Positions 59,187 to 64,000 of a stretch of 64,000 bases of DNA are shown here, one piece after another (the first letter of the stretch is position 1; every line of letters begins with the position of its first letter). The position numbers and the translations under genes are program-made. The notes under the pieces were generated by a model, which was not told where the DNA came from, did no database searches, and saw nothing but the letters and a program-made list of their open reading frames with translations. Location of the stretch: assembly GCF_037977235.1 (NCBI RefSeq), contig NZ_CP150276.1:1178001-1242000 (forward strand), read 5' to 3'. Source of the DNA: Paenibacillus sp. FSL K6-0276. GTDB taxonomy: Bacteria > Bacillota > Bacilli > Paenibacillales > Paenibacillaceae.

Positions 59187-60155
59187 ATGAAGTTAGGTGT
59201 ATTCGATCCTGTATTTGGAAGTTTAAGTCTCGAAGAGATGCTTGATAAAATCGCGGCCGCAGGTTTGAATGCGGTGGAGATCGGTTCAGGAGGCAATCCC
59301 GGAAATGCCCACTGTCCTACGGATGAGCTGCTTGCGAGCGAGTCAGCACGTAAGGAATATTTGGAGCAGTTCACGAAACGTGGCATTATGATTAGTGCTT
59401 TCAGTTGCCACAACAACCCAATTTCGCCAGATAAAGAAGAAGCTCGTGAAGGCGACGAAATTCTGCGTAAATCGATCAAGCTGGCTTCGCTGATGGGAGT
59501 TAAGGTAGTTAACACTTTTTCGGGAACCGCAGGTGACAGTGATGAGGCAAAAGCACCGAACTGGCCAGTTACACCTTGGCCAACCGTATACAGCGACATC
59601 AAAACCTGGCAGTGGGAACATAAACTGATCCCTTACTGGAAGGAAATCGGTAAGCTGGCCGAGGAGCATGGCGTTAAGATCGGTATCGAGCTTCACGGCG
59701 GTTTCCTATGCCATACTCCTTACACGATTCTAAAGCTTAGAGAAGCAACCTGCGATGCGATCGGCGCGAACCTAGACCCGAGCCATCTGTGGTGGCAAGG
59801 CATCGATCCTGTGGGCGCGATCAAGATTCTTGGTAAAGCCGGCGCAATTCATCATTTCCATGCTAAGGATACGTACCTGGATCAGGACAATATTAATATG
59901 TATGGTCTGACGGATATGCAGCCTTACGGTGATGTACAGACCCGCGCTTGGACTTTCCGCTCCGTTGGCTGTGGACACAGCATATCTGAATGGTCGGATA
60001 TCATGAGTGCGCTGCGTACTTACGGTTATGATTATGTAGTCAGCATCGAGCATGAAGACCCTCTTATGACGGTAGACGAAGGCTTCCATCGTGCAGTAAC
60101 CAATTTGCAATCCATTCTTATTCGCGATCAACCTCAGGGTATGTGGTGGGCGTAA
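59187..60155 (+). CDS. Sugar phosphate isomerase/epimerase (TIM barrel)
   Basis: 322 residues, xylose-isomerase-like barrel (AP_endonuc_2). Metal ligands are probably the Glu in IGIELHGGFLCH (about 152-163), Asp in GANLDPSHLWW, His in IHHFHAKDTYL and Glu near SIEHEDPL. It interconverts keto-sugars for the upstream dehydrogenase. It begins at once after the ThuA-like stop, so the two are translationally coupled. Substrate not determined. Confidence 0.9.
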   Translation: MKLGVFDPVFGSLSLEEMLDKIAAAGLNAVEIGSGGNPGNAHCPTDELLASESARKEYLEQFTKRGIMISAFSCHNNPISPDKEEAREGDEILRKSIKLASLMGVKVVNTFSGTAGDSDEAKAPNWPVTPWPTVYSDIKTWQWEHKLIPYWKEIGKLAEEHGVKIGIELHGGFLCHTPYTILKLREATCDAIGANLDPSHLWWQGIDPVGAIKILGKAGAIHHFHAKDTYLDQDNINMYGLTDMQPYGDVQTRAWTFRSVGCGHSISEWSDIMSALRTYGYDYVVSIEHEDPLMTVDEGFHRAVTNLQSILIRDQPQGMWWA

Positions 60156-60176
60156 GGAATATTTTAAGAACTGAAG

Positions 60177-60216
60177 GTCTTGATTCTCTAGTTTAGAGGA
60201 TCAAGGCTTTTTTTTG
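60177..60216 (+). terminator. Intrinsic terminator of the ThuA operon
   Basis: TCTTGATTCTCTA pairs with TAGAGGATCAAGG, then eight T. Confidence 0.88.
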
Positions 60217-60529
60217 CGTGTTTATGCGGATGTGGGATCTGCTTAGCTTTGATTAGATTTTTGGTTAGGTTACAATGTGATGCACCGTGGTCGTTGGAGT
60301 AAGACTAACGGATGGGCTCATAGGCACCATAGTTCATCGACCTTCCTCTCCAGCCGCAGTTGCAGTATTGACGGACCCTAGTATTTTTATCTGTTGTGGT
60401 GCGGCGCGTACGCTGTATGTCTGGCTAACGGGCAGGCTAGCTAATGCACCAAGAGTATGCAAATAAAGACACCATATTTTAAGGCCGCCTTTAGTTTTGG
60501 GTTTTTCTCTGTCAAAACATTGATGTAAC

Positions 60530-60572
60530 GGGAAAGGGCGTAGTGACGCGAAAGGGCGTAGTGACGCGAAAG
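60530..60572 (+). repeat. 18-bp tandem repeat
   Basis: GGGCGTAGTGACGCGAAA occurs twice in tandem with a partial copy before it. Confidence 0.75.
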
Positions 60573-60664
60573 AGGGTCCGAGCAGATAAGGTTTTCGTTG
60601 GAATAATTCTGAATTCAATGGTTATAATAACCGAAATTGGAATGAACATGGGTGGAGTGGATAG

Positions 60665-62188
60665 ATGAGTCTTTTAAGGACATTATTAAAGAAAAAACCG
60701 ACAGAAAATAAGCCGAATGAGAGAATGAGTGTTTATTCTTCGTTACAAGAAAATAAGGAGTACGTTGAAAATCAGCTGTTTCATTCAAGCGATTTAAAAT
60801 GGAGAAGCATTAGATTTAATCAAACGGAGGGTCTTATTGTTTTTCTAGAATCCCTGGCGGATCTACAGAAAATTCAAAAAGAGATCATCCAGCCTCTAGA
60901 AGGAAAAAGTGAAGGAAACGTGGATGAAGTCATAACTTCTGTGGAGATTACGAAAAAATCGGATCTCAACGAGGTGCCTTACGCCTTAATTCAAGGGAAT
61001 TGTGTATTGTTATTTGAAGGTATAGTAGAAGTCTTTATTGTCGATGTAGCTGCAGTTAATACACGAAATATTTCGGAGCCAGTGAACGAAGGGGTTATTC
61101 GCGGCGCGCATGATGGATTTATAGAGCACCTCATGACGAATCTTTATCTGGTTCGGAAGCGCGTCGAGAATCCGAATCTGGTCGTTCGTTATTATCAGAC
61201 CGGAAAGGAAACCAAAACAAAATTAGCTCTTCTCTATATGCAGGATCTGGCGAATCCGGATCTGGTCAAAGAAGTGGATCAAAGAATCGGTTCCATTACG
61301 ATGGACATCACGATCTCGCCTGGATTCATTGCCGAATTGATTGAAGATAACCCATTTTCTCTATTTCCGCAAATCTTATATACAGAAAGAACGGACCGGG
61401 CGGCAGCTCATCTCATGGAAGGCCGTGTCGTTATTATAGCTGATGGAGACCCGTCTGCGCTGATTTTACCGGTGACTTTCTTTGCTTTCTATCAAAGCCC
61501 TGACGATTACCACAGCAGGTGGATTGCCGGATCGTTTGTTCGTTTGCTTCGTTTTGTGAGCTTTATCATCGCAACTCTTATACCTGCTTTATATATAGCG
61601 GTTATTGGCTTTCACCCTGAAATTCTTCCTGAAAATTTGATTTTTTCCGTGAAGAGCAGTGTAGACAGGATTCCATTTCCGCCTATAGTGGAGGCTCTTA
61701 TTATGCAGATTACCTTAGAAGTACTGCGTGAAGCAGGGGTTCGTTTGCCGAGCCGGGTAGGTCAAACCATCGGTATTGTTGGCGGTCTGGTCATTGGTGA
61801 TTCAGTCGTGCGTGCAGGATTGATATCCTATCCCATGGTTATCGTCGTCGCCTTAACGGCTATTTCCTCTTTTGTCGCACCGTCTAATGAAATAAGTACA
61901 GCAACACGCATTCTGGGCTTTCCGCTCATGATCCTGGCTGCGATGTTCGGTTTGATCGGGATTACGTTCGGCATGTTATTCATCTTGATTCACTTATGTA
62001 AATTAGAAAGCTTTGGTACACCCTATTTTTCGCCTGTCATGCCTCTTCGAATGAAAGATATGAAGGATACATTTGTGCGTTTTCCGATCTGGAGTCTCAA
62101 TCAACGTCCTCATGATGCGCATCCCCAAAAGTATGTTCAAGAAAGAAATTCAAGAGGGTGGGAACAGGATGATCCCGGAAAAGAGTAA
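60665..62188 (+). CDS. gerAA: Spore germination protein, GerAA family
   Basis: 507 residues. The N-terminal soluble domain contains EPVNEGVIRGAHDGFIEHL (core VIRGAHDGFIE, about 141-151). The membrane half (about 285-450) has PALYIAVIGFHPEILP, then LREAGVRLPSRVGQTIGIVG. This is subunit A of a nutrient germinant receptor in the inner spore membrane. GGAG precedes ATG 60665. First gene of gerAA-AB-AC; expected forespore (sigma-G) expression, though I did not define its promoter. Confidence 0.93.
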   Translation: MSLLRTLLKKKPTENKPNERMSVYSSLQENKEYVENQLFHSSDLKWRSIRFNQTEGLIVFLESLADLQKIQKEIIQPLEGKSEGNVDEVITSVEITKKSDLNEVPYALIQGNCVLLFEGIVEVFIVDVAAVNTRNISEPVNEGVIRGAHDGFIEHLMTNLYLVRKRVENPNLVVRYYQTGKETKTKLALLYMQDLANPDLVKEVDQRIGSITMDITISPGFIAELIEDNPFSLFPQILYTERTDRAAAHLMEGRVVIIADGDPSALILPVTFFAFYQSPDDYHSRWIAGSFVRLLRFVSFIIATLIPALYIAVIGFHPEILPENLIFSVKSSVDRIPFPPIVEALIMQITLEVLREAGVRLPSRVGQTIGIVGGLVIGDSVVRAGLISYPMVIVVALTAISSFVAPSNEISTATRILGFPLMILAAMFGLIGITFGMLFILIHLCKLESFGTPYFSPVMPLRMKDMKDTFVRFPIWSLNQRPHDAHPQKYVQERNSRGWEQDDPGKE

Positions 62189-63254
62189 GATTACGCAAGG
62201 TCAGTTCATGTTTTTTATCGTACAGACTCAAGTGGGGGTTGGTATTTTAACGCTTCCTCATACAATGCAAGCAAGCGCCAAGGGAGGAGGGTGGATTTCT
62301 GTCCTCATCGCGGGATCGGCTGTACAAGTTATTATTTTGATTCTATGGGCTCTTTGCAGACGATTTCCTTCCGATACGATATACGATTTCTTGCCGAAGA
62401 TTACCGGGAAGCTTCTTGGGAATCTGCTTAGCTTTCTTTATATTGGCTATTTTCTGTTTTCTGCAGGAACGGTTCTGGCCAAGTTTGCCGATGTCGTAGG
62501 AAGGTGGGTGCTGCTATCAACGCCTAGATGGGCATTATTAATTCTCGCCCTTCTCACTTGTATGTACTTGGCTAAAGAAAACCTTCGGGTGATTGCCAGG
62601 CTGTTCGTTATCTCTTCATTAACGATCATTGTATTGGTGGCATTATCCTTGAGCGGTTATGTCAATGCGGACTTCAGTTATATTTTTCCTATAACCGAAG
62701 CGGGATGGGGGAATATCTTCAAAGCTGCGAATGAGGCATTGTTTCCTTTAGTAGGGTATGAAGTGATATTGGTGCTTTATCCTTTCGTTGAAGGGAAGAG
62801 CGGCGGAAAATTAAAGGCAGCTTCTTTAGGCAGTATGGTGATTACACTTTTTTACACCTTTGAGGTGTTTACCAGTTTAGTCATTTTCAGCCCGGCGGTC
62901 ATGCCCGCGGTTTCAGAACCTCTCCTCTACATGCTGAAAGGTTTTTCTTTTCAGATCATCCAACGGATCGACTTGATCTTTTTGTCGTTATGGGTCTTTG
63001 TAGTTAGCAATGCCATTGTCTCTTGGATATATATGGCAACGGTTGGATTGGGTCACTTCTTTCACCAAGGCGAACATAAAAAGGCCGTCCCCTATACCAT
63101 ATGCATACTCTTTATTCTGGCTATGATTGCTCAAGAACCATCGGTCATTGACTTCTACGATCAAGTAATTAAGATTATTCATTATACATTTGTAATTGGA
63201 CTTCCTGTGATCCTGCTTTGTTTCGCGTACTTTATGAGAAAAAGGGGGACGTAA
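62169..63254 (+). CDS. gerAB: Spore germination permease-like protein, GerAB family
   Basis: 361 residues, about ten membrane helices, amino acid permease (APC) fold. ITQGQFMFFIVQTQVGVGIL (about 7-26) is the family opening. It binds the germinant. The start is ATG 62169, with GAGGGTGG upstream and a 20-nt overlap with gerAA; the longer frame to 62073 lies inside gerAA and is not used. Confidence 0.92.
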   Translation: MIPEKSKITQGQFMFFIVQTQVGVGILTLPHTMQASAKGGGWISVLIAGSAVQVIILILWALCRRFPSDTIYDFLPKITGKLLGNLLSFLYIGYFLFSAGTVLAKFADVVGRWVLLSTPRWALLILALLTCMYLAKENLRVIARLFVISSLTIIVLVALSLSGYVNADFSYIFPITEAGWGNIFKAANEALFPLVGYEVILVLYPFVEGKSGGKLKAASLGSMVITLFYTFEVFTSLVIFSPAVMPAVSEPLLYMLKGFSFQIIQRIDLIFLSLWVFVVSNAIVSWIYMATVGLGHFFHQGEHKKAVPYTICILFILAMIAQEPSVIDFYDQVIKIIHYTFVIGLPVILLCFAYFMRKRGT

Positions 63255-63259
63255 GTCAG

Positions 63260-64000
63260 ATGAAAAGAATCTGCTTTTTGTGTATGGTTATGTCCCTCCT
63301 CCTATTTATAGCTGGCTGCTGGGATCAAGATCTATTAAAAGATGCTCGTCTGCTCTATGGAGCGGGGGTTGATCTCGCGCCGAATGGTAAGCTTCGAGCA
63401 ACTTTTGTCATTCAGGACGTGCCATCAGGCGAACAACAGAGTCCTAAAAACGATATTATATCCACAGATGGCAATACGCCTATGGAAACCCGCAGTTATG
63501 CAGACGATCAGATATCACGGCATCTTCGTGCTTATAAAAACCGGTTTTTTCTCATTGGAGAAGAACTGGCCAAACAAGATATTTATCCGATCCTCGAAGT
63601 GTTCTACCGTGACCCGAAGAGTGCCTTAAACGCCAGGATCGGAGTGGTCCAAGGGACAGCGGAAGATATACTTTCCCTAAAGAAAGTAGGGAATGTCTTG
63701 ATCGCAGAAGAAATTGATGAATTAATCAAGAGCAAAGAAGAGACAACAACCGTTCCCAAGGTGACACTTGAAAAGATCTACCCTGTGATGTTGGACCCAG
63801 GGGAAGATTTTGTTCTTCCTTACCTGATGGAACAAGGGGCTCGTGTGAATGTTTCTCGTATTGCCATGTTTCATAACCATAAGTTTACAGGTACACTGAG
63901 TCCTGAAGAATCAACAATGTACTTATTATTGAAAGGCAGCAAGGGGAAAGTGACGAGATACACCCAAAATATGAGCACTGCAGGGGAAATGGGTACTACA
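63260..64000 (+). CDS. gerAC: Spore germination lipoprotein, GerAC family, 3'-truncated by window end
   Basis: 247 codons are present, open to the last base. The signal peptide ends in lipobox IAGC followed by WDQDLLKDARLLYGAGVDLA (core CWDQ typical of Ger(x)C). The N-terminal domain includes SRHLRAYKNRFFLIGEELA (core). The lipoprotein subunit C of the germinant receptor. ATG 63260 is 5 nt after the gerAB stop codon. The frame continues beyond the window. Confidence 0.92.
   Translation, partial: MKRICFLCMVMSLLLFIAGCWDQDLLKDARLLYGAGVDLAPNGKLRATFVIQDVPSGEQQSPKNDIISTDGNTPMETRSYADDQISRHLRAYKNRFFLIGEELAKQDIYPILEVFYRDPKSALNARIGVVQGTAEDILSLKKVGNVLIAEEIDELIKSKEETTTVPKVTLEKIYPVMLDPGEDFVLPYLMEQGARVNVSRIAMFHNHKFTGTLSPEESTMYLLLKGSKGKVTRYTQNMSTAGEMGTT

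Larger units (their letters stand above)
60156..60664. other. Intergenic stretch before the germination operon
   Basis: Holds the terminator at 60177 and a short tandem repeat at about 60530-60572. A 94-codon minus-strand frame runs through the repeat (FASLRPFASLRPF) but has no coding signs. No further structure found. Confidence 0.6.

Noticed and set aside
60334-60618. 94-codon minus-strand frame before the germination operon
   Set aside because: Contains the translated tandem repeat FASLRPFASLRPF, no ribosome site, no family resemblance.

Overview
The window looks like chromosomal DNA of an endospore-forming, low-to-mid GC Firmicute, most likely a Paenibacillus. The signs are a gerA-type germination operon, the ccpN-ppsR-glpX gluconeogenesis cluster, a copper-amine-oxidase-N (stalk) domain on a secreted protein, a split FeoB, strong AGGAGG ribosome sites and many TTG/GTG starts. 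No rRNA or tRNA gene, prophage or CRISPR array was seen; the only intact mobile element is one IS30-type insertion.

Layout. 1-13.3 kb: an AT-rich nitrogen-compound catabolic locus. It holds the 3' end of a CynX-type transporter, a PucR regulator and, divergent from it, DUF2877 / FdrA / DUF1116 / ankyrin-TPR protein / carbamate kinase / NCS1 permease / guanine-deaminase-like protein, then an esterase and an M20 ureido-hydrolase. The gene set matches the uncharacterised E. coli yahD-E-F-G-I set (ankyrin protein, DUF2877, FdrA, DUF1116, carbamate kinase) more closely than the allantoin (all) operon. It probably cleaves a ureido compound by transcarbamoylation and makes ATP from carbamoyl phosphate. 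13.3-19.2 kb: a quinone/electrophile-response group (MhqO-type dioxygenase, flavin reductase, FMN reductase, MarR, MFS) with MhqR-like operators, interrupted by the IS. 19.2-25 kb: a tandem duplication carrying terminators, a gutted oligoendopeptidase F gene, GNAT, ZIP transporter, aldo/keto reductase, AraC and a YflT-type stress protein. 25-30.2 kb: glpX, ppsR, ccpN, an EamA transporter and a divergent MocR regulator. 30.3-35.5 kb: a TIMP/NTR-like surface protein, the split feo operon, an SRPBCC protein and a WYL regulator. 35.5-36.5 kb: a gene-free kilobase packed with hairpins. 36.5-41.4 kb: secreted phosphodiester glycosidase, phosphatase, diguanylate cyclase, MFS and a glycerophosphodiesterase.

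41.5-46.75 kb: five translationally coupled genes forming the STM4011-STM4015 set (two radical SAM proteins, an alkaline-phosphatase-fold hydrolase, an ATP-grasp-like protein, a leucine-rich-repeat protein), a conserved cluster of unknown function. 47-50 kb: amidase, Nudix, cupin, GNAT. 50-56 kb: an alpha-glucoside ABC importer with a GH13 glucosidase and a LacI repressor. 56.3-60.2 kb: AraC plus Gfo/Idh/MocA, ThuA and sugar isomerase genes. 60.6-64 kb: gerA-type germination genes, the third cut by the window end.

Non-coding structure is unusually rich. Four separate arrays of four short palindromes (20.4, 31.1, 35.9 and 36.4 kb) share almost the same centre-to-centre spacing (51/62/about 51 bp), although they belong to two unrelated hairpin sequence families. 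A second repeat of about 80 nt, made of two tandem hairpins with compensatory changes, occurs at 10.9 and 46.9 kb, with a half copy at 27.6 kb.
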